Below, piece by piece: positions 1 to 8,661 of a stretch of 11,186 nt of DNA. A program made the translations under genes and the position numbers. The notes below the pieces were generated by a model. It was not told the origin of the DNA, did not search any database, and was given only the letters and a program-made list of their open reading frames with translations. Position 1 is the stretch's first letter; the number at the start of each line of letters is the position of its first letter. Source of the DNA: an uncultured Thermoleophilia bacterium (lineage in GTDB: Bacteria > Actinomycetota > Thermoleophilia > UBA2241); contig CAIWHY010000512.1 of NCBI GenBank assembly GCA_903912585.1, forward strand, positions 1-11,186, in the 5' to 3' direction.

Positions 1-371
1 ACGACGACCTGCGGACCCTGCACGAGCTCAAGACCGGCCGTCTCATCGAGGCGGCCGTGGTGTGCGGCGCGGTGCTCGGCGGCGCGGGTGACGCGGCGCC
101 CTACCGCGCCTTCGCCCGGGAGCTGGGACTGCTCTTCCAGATCGTCGACGACATCCTCGACGAATCCGGCGACGAGGCGGAGCTCGGCAAGTCGGTCGGC
201 AAGGACAGGATCCAGGCGAAGGTCACCTACGTGTCCCGCTACGGCATGGACGAAGCCGGCCGGATGGCGACGGCGACGCACGCGCGGGCGCTCGAGCGTC
301 TCGGCGCCTTGCCGGGAGACACCGGCGCCCTCGCCGCGCTCACGACGTACATCCGCCGCCGCCGCACGTAG
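1..371 (+). CDS. ispA: Polyprenyl (probably farnesyl) diphosphate synthase, C-terminal part, cut by window start
   Basis: The visible 122 residues (first full codon at base 3) are the C-terminal part of a class II trans-prenyltransferase, which condenses isopentenyl diphosphate with an allylic diphosphate such as DMAPP or GPP. Visible landmarks, in order, are the KTGRLIEAA segment, the second Asp-rich Mg-diphosphate motif FQIVDDILD (DDILD at fragment residues 49-53), the LGKSVGKDRIQAKVTY segment matching the family's LGK..G.D...GK.TY region, and the basic C-terminus YIRRRRT. The first Asp-rich motif and the chain-length residues lie upstream of the window, so product length (C15 or longer) cannot be read. 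The farnesyl call rests on the position directly before dxs, the usual ispA-dxs pairing. The stop codon is TAG at 369-371. No frameshift is seen. Confidence 0.9.
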   Translation, partial: DDLRTLHELKTGRLIEAAVVCGAVLGGAGDAAPYRAFARELGLLFQIVDDILDESGDEAELGKSVGKDRIQAKVTYVSRYGMDEAGRMATATHARALERLGALPGDTGALAALTTYIRRRRT

Positions 372-375
372 CGCT

Positions 376-398
376 GCCCGGCGGCGACGAGGCCGGGC
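376..398 (+). terminator. GC-rich hairpin after ispA, possible terminator
   Basis: A perfect 7-bp stem, GCCCGGC (376-382) with GCCGGGC (392-398), encloses a 9-nt loop five bases after the ispA stop codon. No U-tract follows, so it is not a classical intrinsic terminator. U-poor hairpins are proposed to terminate in some actinobacteria, but this one may equally be a pause or have no role. It lies just upstream of the dxs promoter. Confidence 0.35.
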
Positions 399-417
399 GG
401 CCGGGCTCCGGGCCTGG

Positions 418-426
418 TGCTATACT
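418..426 (+). promoter_or_regulatory. Extended -10 promoter for dxs; transcript probably leaderless
   Basis: TGC-TATACT is an extended -10 element (TGn at 418-420, hexamer TATACT at 421-426) in an otherwise GC-saturated gap. I see no -35 hexamer 16-18 bases upstream, which extended -10 promoters can tolerate. Only nine bases separate the hexamer from the dxs ATG at 436, so a start 6-8 bases downstream gives a 5' leader of 1-3 nt or fewer. The absence of any Shine-Dalgarno sequence before the ATG fits this. The same nine bases recur in front of pyrG at 5742-5750. Confidence 0.65.
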
Positions 427-435
427 CCGCTGACG

Positions 436-2313
436 ATGCCGTATCTGGACAGGATCTCCGACCCTGCCGACCTCCAGCAGTTCTCCGAGCGTGAGCTCAC
501 GCTGCTCGCAGAGGAGATCCGCGAGGCCATTCTGTGTTGCGTGAGCGAGGTCGGCGGTCACCTGGCGGCCAGCCTCGGCACGGTCGAGCTCACGGTCGCC
601 CTGCACAGCGTCCTGCACAGCCCGCACGACAAGATCGTGTGGGACGTGGGGCATCAGTGCTACGCGCACAAGCTGCTCACCGGCCGCCGCGACCGCTTCA
701 GCACGATCCGCCAGCACGGCGGCCTCTCCGGGTTCCCGAACCGGAACGAGTCCGAGCACGACATCATCGGCACCGGGCACGCCTCGACCTCCATCAGCTA
801 CGGCCTCGGCCTCGTCGAGGCGGCGAAGTTGGCGGGGGAGACCTCGGACAACGTCGTCTGCGTCCTCGGTGACGGGGCTCTCACCGGGGGCGTCGCGTTC
901 GAGGCCATGAACCAGGCCGGCCACCTGCGCACGCCGCTCGTCGTGATCCTCAACGACAACGAGATGTCCATCCGCGCCAACGTCGGCGCCCTGCAGCTCT
1001 ACCTCAACCGCATCCGCCTGGACCCCGGCCTCACGAAGCTGCGCGAGGACCTCGAACGCGGCGTCGCGCGCATCCCGGCCATCGGCCCGCAGGCGTACCG
1101 TCTCGGGAAGGACGTCAAGGAGTCGATGAAGGCCCTGCTCGTCCCCGGGATGCTCTTCGAGGAGCTGGGCTTCGCCTACATCGGCGTCGTCGACGGCCAC
1201 GATCTGCACGCCTTGCGCAAGAGCATCCGCCAGGCCATCGACACGCGCCGCCCCGTGGTCGTGCACGTCAAGACGGTGAAGGGCAAGGGCTACGAGCCTG
1301 CCGAGGAACACCCGGACACCTACCACGGCACCGGACCCTTCCACCGCGGCAACGGCGCGAAGAAGGCCGCGGTGGCAGGCACGACGTACACGCAGGCCTT
1401 CGGCCAGGCGATGGTGCGGCTGGCCGAGGCCGACGAGCGCATCGTCGCGGTCACGGCGGCGATGACGGAGGGGACGGGCCTCGAGGACTTCGAGCGCCGC
1501 TTCCCGGAGCGCTTCTACGACGTCGGCATCGCCGAGGAGCACGCCGCCGTGTTCGCCGCCGGGCTCGCCATCGGCGGCATGCGCCCGGTGGTGGCCGTGT
1601 ACTCCACCTTCCTGCAGCGCGCCTACGACATGCTCGTGCAGGACATCGGGCTGCAGCAGCTGCCGGTGGTCTTCGCCGTCGACCGTGCGGGGCTGGTCGG
1701 CGACGACGGGCCCACGCACCACGGCGCCTTCGACATCTCATACCTGCGCGTGATCCCCAACCTCGTGCTGATGGCGCCCTCGAGCCAGGAGGAACTGCAG
1801 CGCATGCTGTGCACGGCGTTGACCATCGACGGCCCCGTGGCCCTGCGCTACCCCCGGGGCTTGGCGGCCCCGTTCGCGACGCCGGCGGAGCTCGTGCCGC
1901 TCGAGGTCGGCCGCGGCGTCGTGCTGCAGGAGGGCGGCGACGTGGCGCTCGTCGGGATCGGCACCGGCGTCGGCATCGCCCGCGAGGCGGCGCTGCTCAT
2001 GGCGGCGCAGGGAGAGGCGCCGACCGTCGTCGACGCGCGCTTCGCCAAGCCGCTCGACGGCGAGCTTCTGAGCCAGCTCGCGGCGACCCATCGCCGCCTC
2101 GTGACCATCGAGGAGAACGCGCTCGCCGGGGGCTTCGGCAGCGCGGTCCTCGAGCATCTCGGCGGCGGCGTCGAGGTCGTGCGCTTCGGTCTCCCCGACG
2201 CCTTCGTCCCGCACGGTGACCGGGCGCGGTTGCTGCGCGACATCGGCCTCACTCCGCAGGCCGTCGCGGCCGCGGCGCTCTTGCGCCCCGCTGGCCTGGC
2301 CCGCGTCAAGTAG
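436..2313 (+). CDS. dxs: 1-Deoxy-D-xylulose-5-phosphate synthase
   Basis: Thiamine diphosphate enzyme that condenses pyruvate with glyceraldehyde-3-phosphate to DXP, releasing CO2. It is the first step of the MEP isoprenoid pathway and feeds the prenyl synthase encoded just upstream. The 625-residue product is close to the usual length of about 620. In the N-terminal TPP domain, DVGHQCYAHK carries the conserved active-site His73, and GDGALTGG (145-152) with NDNEMSI (from 173) forms the TPP/Mg site. The pyrimidine-binding domain has GIAEEHAAVFAAG with the catalytic Glu at 367 (many homologues read AEQHA) and DGPTHHGAFD with His428. A transketolase C-terminal domain follows. The ATG at 436 is chosen because it begins the family's N-terminus (LDRISDPADL). 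The same frame stays open upstream, but that stretch overlaps ispA in another frame. There is no ribosome binding site; see the promoter entry. tlyA follows 8 bases after the stop. Confidence 0.97.
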   Translation: MPYLDRISDPADLQQFSERELTLLAEEIREAILCCVSEVGGHLAASLGTVELTVALHSVLHSPHDKIVWDVGHQCYAHKLLTGRRDRFSTIRQHGGLSGFPNRNESEHDIIGTGHASTSISYGLGLVEAAKLAGETSDNVVCVLGDGALTGGVAFEAMNQAGHLRTPLVVILNDNEMSIRANVGALQLYLNRIRLDPGLTKLREDLERGVARIPAIGPQAYRLGKDVKESMKALLVPGMLFEELGFAYIGVVDGHDLHALRKSIRQAIDTRRPVVVHVKTVKGKGYEPAEEHPDTYHGTGPFHRGNGAKKAAVAGTTYTQAFGQAMVRLAEADERIVAVTAAMTEGTGLEDFERRFPERFYDVGIAEEHAAVFAAGLAIGGMRPVVAVYSTFLQRAYDMLVQDIGLQQLPVVFAVDRAGLVGDDGPTHHGAFDISYLRVIPNLVLMAPSSQEELQRMLCTALTIDGPVALRYPRGLAAPFATPAELVPLEVGRGVVLQEGGDVALVGIGTGVGIAREAALLMAAQGEAPTVVDARFAKPLDGELLSQLAATHRRLVTIEENALAGGFGSAVLEHLGGGVEVVRFGLPDAFVPHGDRARLLRDIGLTPQAVAAAALLRPAGLARVK

Positions 2314-2321
2314 GAGGCGTC

Positions 2322-3122
2322 ATGCCCGAGCGGCTTGACGTGCTGCTCGTCGCGCAGGGCTTCTTCGAGACGCGCACGCAGGCGCGCGCCGCCATCCTCG
2401 CCGGCGAGGTCACCGTCGACGGCCGCCTCGCCGACAAGCCCGGTACCCAGGTCGCGGCGCTCGCCGCGGTCGCCGTCGCGGCGCGGCCCCGGTTCGTCTC
2501 GAGGGGCGGCGACAAGCTCGACCACGCCATGGAGACGCTCGGCGTCTCGGTGGAGGGCGAGGACGCCTGCGACCTCGGCAGCTCCACCGGCGGTTTCGTC
2601 GACAGGCTCCTGCAGGGCGGCGCCTCCCGCGTGATCGCGGTCGACGTGGGCTACGGCCAGCTCGCCTACGGCCTGCGCGGCGACGAGCGCGTGACGGTCC
2701 TGGAACGGACCAACGCCCGCTACCTCACCGCCGATCGTCTCCCCTTCGCGCCGTCCTTCGTCACCGCGGACCTCTCGTTCATCTCCCTGACGGTCGCCCT
2801 GGGCCCCGTGCTAGACTTCCTGCGCCGAGGCTACCGCGGCCTCGTGCTCGTGAAGCCGCAGTTCGAGGCCGGCCGTGAGAGAGTCGGCAAGGGGGGCGTG
2901 GTGCGCGACGCCGGCGTCCACCGCGACGTGCTGGTCGGCGTCTCCGCGTGGCTCGTGGAGCGGGGAGCGCTCGTGCTTGGGATCTGCGACTCCGGTCATC
3001 CCGGCCCAAAGGGGAATGTGGAGTACTTCGTCTACTTCTGCGACGGGAGCGCGCCGCCGCCGGCGCCACCCGTCGATGCCGCGGACGCGGCGGCGCATGC
3101 CGTGGAGGTCGCGCATGCCTGA
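2322..3122 (+). CDS. tlyA: TlyA-family rRNA 2'-O-methyltransferase
   Basis: 266-residue protein with an N-terminal S4-like RNA-binding domain (about 1-58, beginning RLDVLLVAQG) and an FtsJ-like SAM-dependent methyltransferase domain. The linker before FVSRGGDKL contains RPR, in the place of the interdomain tetrapeptide described in Mycobacterium TlyA. The SAM-binding loop is DLGSSTGGF at 84-92, where the family more often reads D.GASTGGF. The putative catalytic tetrad Lys65-Asp150-Lys178-Glu234 is complete and spaced as in the mycobacterial enzyme. In mycobacteria TlyA 2'-O-methylates one cytidine in 16S and one in 23S rRNA, affecting capreomycin and viomycin sensitivity; the same role is inferred here. 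Some homologues were annotated as hemolysins. The last 25 or so residues are a Pro/Ala-rich tail. GGAGG at 2313-2317, overlapping the dxs stop, is the ribosome binding site. The gene is probably co-transcribed with dxs. Confidence 0.94.
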   Translation: MPERLDVLLVAQGFFETRTQARAAILAGEVTVDGRLADKPGTQVAALAAVAVAARPRFVSRGGDKLDHAMETLGVSVEGEDACDLGSSTGGFVDRLLQGGASRVIAVDVGYGQLAYGLRGDERVTVLERTNARYLTADRLPFAPSFVTADLSFISLTVALGPVLDFLRRGYRGLVLVKPQFEAGRERVGKGGVVRDAGVHRDVLVGVSAWLVERGALVLGICDSGHPGPKGNVEYFVYFCDGSAPPPAPPVDAADAAAHAVEVAHA

Positions 3123-3984
3123 TCGCGTGCATCGCGTCGTTGCGGCCACAGGCGTGACGAGCGCTGCCACCACCACGGCTCTTGGGGAACTGGCCGCGCT
3201 GCGCAAGTCTCTCGGCCTCGAGCTGTTGATGACCGCCGAGGAGGCCGCCAGGCACGACGATCCGGTCGCCCTCGGCTACGAGATCGTCGACGAGGCGGCC
3301 CTGCGCACCGCCGACGTCTGCGTCGTGTTCGGCGGCGACGGCACCATCCTGCGCGCCCTGGGGCGCCTCCTCGGCAGCGGCGTGCCGACGCTCGGCCTCA
3401 ACTACGGCAACGTCGGCTTCCTCGCGGCGCTGCCGCGCGAGGGCTGGGCCGGCGGCCTCGCGACCATGCTCGCCGGCGACAATCGCGTCGTTGAGCTCCT
3501 CACCGTCGACGTGCACGTCAACGGGCGCGTGCTCACCGCCGTCAACGACGTCATCCTCAGCCGGGTCGCGCCGCGGCACGTCCTGCAGCTGCAGTACGAG
3601 GTCGCCGGCGTCACCGTGGGCACGATGTTCTGCGACGGCCTCATCGTCGCCTCGCCTACGGGCTCGAGCGCCTACAGTCTCTCGTGTGGCGGGCCCATCG
3701 TGGAGTGGGACGCCGGCGTCCTGGTGCTCAACTTCATCGCTCCGCACTCACTCGGCTTCCGCCCCGTCATCCTGCGTCCCGATCACGCCATCAGCGCCCG
3801 CAACGTCTCGCCCCTGCAGGAGGCCGAGGTCGTCGTCGACGGCGAGCCGGCGGGGCGGCTCTGCTGCGGCGACGAGGTGCGCATCGTGGCGGGCTCCCAG
3901 CGAGCCCGGCTCATGGTGCAGAGCGAGGGCTCGTTCTACCAGAACGTCGAGGCCAAGCTGTTCGATCGCCGCGATGCTCGCTGA
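3115..3984 (+). CDS. nadK: NAD kinase
   Basis: Cytosolic enzyme that phosphorylates NAD to NADP using ATP, or polyphosphate in many actinobacteria. The 289-residue product has the family signature GGDGT at 73-77 with the catalytic Asp75, followed by LNYGNVGFLA. It also has the Asn-acidic pair NDVILSR (Asn144-Asp145; many homologues have NE), the nucleotide-binding segment SPTGSSAYSLSCGGPIV (from 180), and the C-terminal LRPD and VDGE elements. ATG 3115 is chosen because GGAGG at 3104-3108 sits 6 bases upstream and because it gives a normal family length. The open frame runs further up inside tlyA, but that part is not NadK-like. The start overlaps the last 8 bases of tlyA, suggesting translational coupling. 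tlyA-nadK-recN is a conserved actinobacterial order. Confidence 0.95.
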   Translation: MPDRVHRVVAATGVTSAATTTALGELAALRKSLGLELLMTAEEAARHDDPVALGYEIVDEAALRTADVCVVFGGDGTILRALGRLLGSGVPTLGLNYGNVGFLAALPREGWAGGLATMLAGDNRVVELLTVDVHVNGRVLTAVNDVILSRVAPRHVLQLQYEVAGVTVGTMFCDGLIVASPTGSSAYSLSCGGPIVEWDAGVLVLNFIAPHSLGFRPVILRPDHAISARNVSPLQEAEVVVDGEPAGRLCCGDEVRIVAGSQRARLMVQSEGSFYQNVEAKLFDRRDAR

Positions 3985-5623
3985 GCTCGCCATCGACGAC
4001 CTCGTGCTGATCGCCGAGGCGCGGCTCGCCTTCTCGCCGGGCCTCAACGTGATTACCGGCGAGACCGGCGCCGGGAAGACGCTGCTGGCCCAGGCGATCG
4101 GCCTGCTGATGGGGCAGAAGGGCGGCGACGAGCTCGTCCGCCCCGGCGCCGACCGAGCCCTCGTCCAGGCGCTCTTCGAGCACGGCGACGAGACCCTCGC
4201 CGTGGCGCGCGAGCTGCCGCGCGGCGGCCGTTCGCGCGCTCATCTGGACGGTCTTCTCAGCTCGGCCGCCGCCATCGAGGAGGCGTTGCGCAGCCGCCTC
4301 GCCTTCTATGGGCAGCTCGAGCACGCGCGCCTCCTGCAGCTCGAGCGCCAGCTCGACCTCCTGGACGGCGCCGCGGCAACGGGCGTGGCGGCGCCGGCGG
4401 AGAAGTACGCGGCCGCCTACGACGCAGCGCGCGCCGCCTCGCGCGAGCTCGCCGCCGTGCGCGGCGACGCGCGCGAGCGGGAGCGCGAGCTGGAGATGCT
4501 CCGCTTCCAGCTCGGCGAGATCGAAGCTGCGGAGGTCGAACCGGGCGAGGACGTGCGCCTGGCGCTGGAACGCGAGCGTCTGCGCCACGCGGGCAAGCTC
4601 CTCGAACGCGCCGGCGGGGCGCTCTCGCTGCTCGCCGGCGAGACCGAGAGCGCCGCCCTCGACTCGGTGCGCGTGGCCCAGCGCCTCGTCGGTGAGGCGG
4701 CTGCGCTCGACCAGGCGCTCGCGGACGCCGCCGGGCGGCTGGACGGCCTCGCGGCCGAGCTCGACGACGTCTCGGCCGCCCTGCGCGCCTATCTCGACGA
4801 TCTGGACGTGGACCCAGCGCACCGCGATTCCCTCGAGGTGCGCTACGACAAGCTCAAAGGGCTGATGCGCAAGTACGGCGCCTCGGCTGACGAAGTGCTG
4901 GCCTACGCCGCCGAGGCGCGCGAGCGCATCGGCCGTCTCGACCTCACCGCCGCCGACGAGGAGGCGCTCGTCGCCCGGGCGGAGGCGTCACAAGCCGCGG
5001 CCCTGGCCGCTGCCGACCGGCTGAGCCGGGCGCGGCGCGCGGCCGCGCCGAAGGTGGCGGAGAAAGTCGAGCGGGAGCTGCGCGGCCTCGCCATGCCGCA
5101 CGCCGCGTTCAGCATCGTCGTCTCGCCGCGCGGCCCGGGCTGGGAGGCGCTCGGGCCGCGCGGCGCCGACGACGTCGAGTTCCTGTTCAGCGCCAATCCC
5201 GGCGTCCCGCCGAGGCCCCTGCGCGAGACGGCCTCCGGCGGCGAGCTGTCGCGCGCCATGCTCGCCATCCGCGGCATCGTCACGCTGAGCGACGACGTCG
5301 AGACCCTGATCTTCGACGAGGTCGACACCGGCATCGGCGGCGTCACCGCTGCGGCCCTGGGGGAGAGGCTGGCGCGCCTCGCCGAGAAGCGGCAGGTCCT
5401 GTGCATCACCCACCTGCCGCAGGTCGCAGCGTTCGCCGAGCGCCAGTTCGCGATCGTCAAGGACAGCGACGTGGCCGCGGGCACCACGCTCACGGTCGTG
5501 CGCCGCGTGGAGGGCGAGGAGCGCGTCGCCGAGCTCTGCCGGATGCTCGGCTCGGCGCCCGACGACGGCGCCGCGCGCAGCCACGCCGAGGGCCTGCTCG
5601 CCAGGGCCGGACGCCCGGCCTGA
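3974..5623 (+). CDS. recN: DNA repair protein RecN (SMC-like ATPase)
   Basis: SMC-like ATPase acting early in recombinational repair of double-strand breaks. The 549 residues match the usual length of about 550. The N-terminal half-head carries Walker A GETGAGKT at 29-36, after the typical RecN opening MLAELAIDDLVLI. A long Ala/Glu/Arg-rich region (roughly 140-370) looks like the paired coiled-coil arms. The C-terminal half-head holds the ABC signature SGGELSRA (from 421), Walker B LIFDEVDTGIGG with Asp448-Glu449, and the THLPQVAAFA motif. The start at ATG 3974 overlaps the last 11 bases of nadK. No Shine-Dalgarno sequence is present within 20 bases upstream, so expression probably depends on ribosomes finishing nadK. 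The gene is the last of the dxs-tlyA-nadK-recN block. No LexA-type site was looked for successfully, and upstream space for one is absent. Confidence 0.96.
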   Translation: MLAELAIDDLVLIAEARLAFSPGLNVITGETGAGKTLLAQAIGLLMGQKGGDELVRPGADRALVQALFEHGDETLAVARELPRGGRSRAHLDGLLSSAAAIEEALRSRLAFYGQLEHARLLQLERQLDLLDGAAATGVAAPAEKYAAAYDAARAASRELAAVRGDARERERELEMLRFQLGEIEAAEVEPGEDVRLALERERLRHAGKLLERAGGALSLLAGETESAALDSVRVAQRLVGEAAALDQALADAAGRLDGLAAELDDVSAALRAYLDDLDVDPAHRDSLEVRYDKLKGLMRKYGASADEVLAYAAEARERIGRLDLTAADEEALVARAEASQAAALAAADRLSRARRAAAPKVAEKVERELRGLAMPHAAFSIVVSPRGPGWEALGPRGADDVEFLFSANPGVPPRPLRETASGGELSRAMLAIRGIVTLSDDVETLIFDEVDTGIGGVTAAALGERLARLAEKRQVLCITHLPQVAAFAERQFAIVKDSDVAAGTTLTVVRRVEGEERVAELCRMLGSAPDDGAARSHAEGLLARAGRPA

Positions 5624-5666
5624 GGCGCGTCGGGCCCGCCCCGCGGAGCGGCCACGGCCGCGTCGT

Positions 5667-5713
5667 CGCGCCGACCGGCCGCAGCCAAGCCGCCGCGCCC
5701 GCCGGTCGCCGCG
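5667..5713 (+). terminator. Long inverted repeat after recN, candidate terminator or operator
   Basis: CGACCGGC (5672-5679) is exactly complementary to GCCGGTCG (5701-5708). After one C-C mismatch the pairing continues for four more base pairs (5667-5670 with 5710-5713), giving a 13-position stem around a 21-nt loop. It begins about 44 bases after the recN stop and ends in CTTTGCT, a very short T-run. It could end the upstream operon. Because it stops about 10 bases before the pyrG -35 region, it could also bind a regulator of pyrG. Confidence 0.4.
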
Positions 5714-5722
5714 CTTTGCTCC

Positions 5723-5750
5723 TTGCGGGCGTCCGGCCCGATGCTATACT
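5723..5750 (+). promoter_or_regulatory. Promoter for pyrG operon
   Basis: TTGCGG (5723-5728) and TATACT (5745-5750) form a sigma-A-type promoter with a 16-base spacer. TGC directly before the hexamer makes it an extended -10. It is among the few AT-containing stretches in a GC-rich gap. Initiation 6-11 bases after the hexamer would give a leader of about 140 nt before the pyrG ATG at 5898. The nine bases TGCTATACT are identical to those before dxs (418-426). Confidence 0.7.
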
Positions 5751-5757
5751 TGCCAGC

Positions 5758-5897
5758 GTGATCCGTGGGCTCGCCGGTCGTACACTCGCGCCGGCCCGTC
5801 AAAGCAGGACGGGCGCGACCCCGGCCCCGCAAAATCCTTCGCAGACCGGTACCGGCTTCGCCGTGCCACGGGGGCAGCACGAGGAGAGGAACGGGGC
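5758..5897 (+). promoter_or_regulatory. Structured pyrG 5' leader
   Basis: The leader has several complementary segments. Hairpin A is GCCCGTC (5794-5800) with GACGGGC (5808-5814), 7 bp with a 7-nt loop. Hairpin B pairs 5848-5856 with 5860-5867, 8 bp including one G-U and one bulged C, with a UUC loop. GCCCCG (5824-5829) can pair either with CGGGG(G)C at 5869-5875, enclosing hairpin B, or exactly with CGGGGC at 5892-5897, the six bases immediately before the pyrG ATG. This two-partner arrangement could switch access to the start site, although such pairings arise easily at this GC content. I do not recognise a known riboswitch. The ribosome binding site AGAGGA is at 5885-5890. Confidence 0.35.

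Positions 5898-5901
<4 letters not shown>
5758..5901 (+). other. Possible 47-codon upstream reading frame in the pyrG leader
   Basis: A GTG at 5758 lies 7 bases after the -10 hexamer, about where transcription should start. It opens a frame of 47 codons ending at TGA 5899-5901, which overlaps the pyrG start as ATGA. If translated it would be a leaderless upstream peptide coupled to pyrG. The peptide is rich in Pro, Thr, Gln, Arg and Gly and resembles nothing I know. About three quarters of its third positions are G or C, lower than in the neighbouring genes, which argues against long-term coding. The overlap could be chance, since this frame also runs open upstream through recN in another phase. 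Confidence 0.25.
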
Positions 5902-7522
<1,621 letters not shown>

Positions 7523-7538
<16 letters not shown>

Positions 7539-8647
7539 ACGAGCTGCGCGACCTCTTCGTCCGCCTCGTCTCCATCCGCTCTCCTTCGCGTGAGGAGCGC
7601 GAGATGGCGGACGCCGTCACGGACTACGTCCGCGGCCTCGGCCTCGAGATCCGCGAGGACGACACCGCCGCCGTCACGGGCTGCGCCTGCGGCAACCTGA
7701 TCGTGCGCGTGCCGGGCCGCGGTCGCGGCACGCCCATCGCGCTCTCGGCCCACATCGACACCGTGCCGCTCGAGCGCCCCCCGACGGTCGTCGTCGAGAA
7801 CGGCGTCGTGCGTACCGACGGCGAGACGATCCTCGGCGGCGACGACAAGGCCGCGGTGACGGCCATCCTCATGGCGCTGCGCGATCTTGCGGCGGAGCCG
7901 CCGGAGGCGAGCGTGGAGGTCGTCTTCTCGGCCGGCGAGGAGATCGGCCTCCAGGGCGCCAAGGCGTTCGACGTGGAGGCGCTCGCCGCCGAGGTCGTGT
8001 TCGTGCTCGACAGCGAGGGACCGCCCGGGACGGTCATCGTCGGCGGGCCCACCCTGAAGGCGGTCGAGGCGGAGTTCCGCGGCGCCGCCGCCCACGCCGG
8101 CATCGAGCCGGAGGCGGGCCGCAGCGCCGTCGTGGCCGCGGCCCGTGCGATCGCCGCGATGGACCTCGGCAGGCTGGACGAGGAGACGACGGCGAACGTC
8201 GGCATCGTGCAGGGCGGCACCGCCGTCAACGTCGTGCCGGAGCGCTGCGTCGTGCGCGCGGAAGCGCGCAGCCGCGATGAGGACAAGCTTGCGGCGCAGG
8301 TCGGCAAGATGATCGACGCGCTCTCGACGGCCGCCGCCGAGACGGGCGTGGACCTCGAGATCGACGTGCGCGAGGAGTTCCACGGCTACGTCCACGCCGA
8401 GGACTCGCCCCAGCTGCGCCTGGCCGCCGCCGCGGTCGCCGCGGCCGGGCTCGAGTGGCGGCCGGTCGGCGGCGGCGGCGGCTCGGACGCCAATGTCTTC
8501 AACCACAGGGGGCGGCCGGCGGTGAACCTCGCCGCCGGCTTCCGGCACGTCCATTCGCCCCGGGAGAGCATGAGCCTGCTGCACCTGCAGCAGACCTACG
8601 AGCTCGTGCATGCGCTGGTGCGGCTCGCGGGCGAGACCCGGCCGTAG
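7523..8647 (+). CDS. M20-family metallopeptidase, PepT-like
   Basis: 374-residue cytosolic zinc peptidase of the M20 family, closest by motif pattern to the PepT-like group (Bacillus YqjE type); the exact peptide or acyl substrate cannot be read. Metal ligands and catalytic residues are all visible: SAHIDTV with His77 and Asp79, ILGGDDKAA with Asp107, the acidic pair Glu139-Glu140 in SAGEEIG, Asp163 in VLDSEGP, and the C-terminal His344 in HVHSPRE. The dimerisation or lid domain lies between about 175 and 285, starting near LKAVEAEF and including the AAAHAG segment. The GTG start at 7523 is chosen because GGAGGAA (7514-7520) precedes it and no better start gives the full N-terminal helix. It overlaps the end of pyrG by 16 bases, so coupling is likely. 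In mycobacteria a Nudix hydrolase gene occupies this place between pyrG and xerD. Confidence 0.9.
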
Positions 8648-8661
8648 CCGGAAGGAGTGCG

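Noticed and set aside
391..406. Tandem GGCCGGGC repeat after ispA
   Set aside because: Two copies of a pure G/C octamer in GC-rich DNA are likely by chance; one copy is simply the hairpin arm.
88..435. In-frame upstream extension of dxs
   Set aside because: It overlaps the real ispA frame and reads as Arg/Ser/Thr-rich shadow sequence; Dxs homology begins right after ATG 436.
340..1722. Antisense open frame (460 codons) over dxs, and similar ones over recN, the peptidase, xerD and deoB
   Set aside because: Same composition effect; no domain motifs, and all lie opposite well-supported genes.
2809..2817. Extended -10-like TGCTAGACT inside tlyA
   Set aside because: It encodes conserved-looking tlyA residues, only a poor -35 lies at an unfavourable 19-base spacing, and no gene start is close; an internal nadK promoter is possible but unsupported.
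5781..5786. Second -10-like TACACT in the pyrG leader
   Set aside because: The only -35-like hexamer (TTGCCA at 5750-5755) is 25 bases away; the 5745-5750 promoter is much better.
5758..5897. tRNA, known riboswitch or other catalogued RNA in the pyrG leader
   Set aside because: No tRNA T-loop or acceptor pairing and no riboswitch core I recognise; recorded only as an uncharacterised structured leader.
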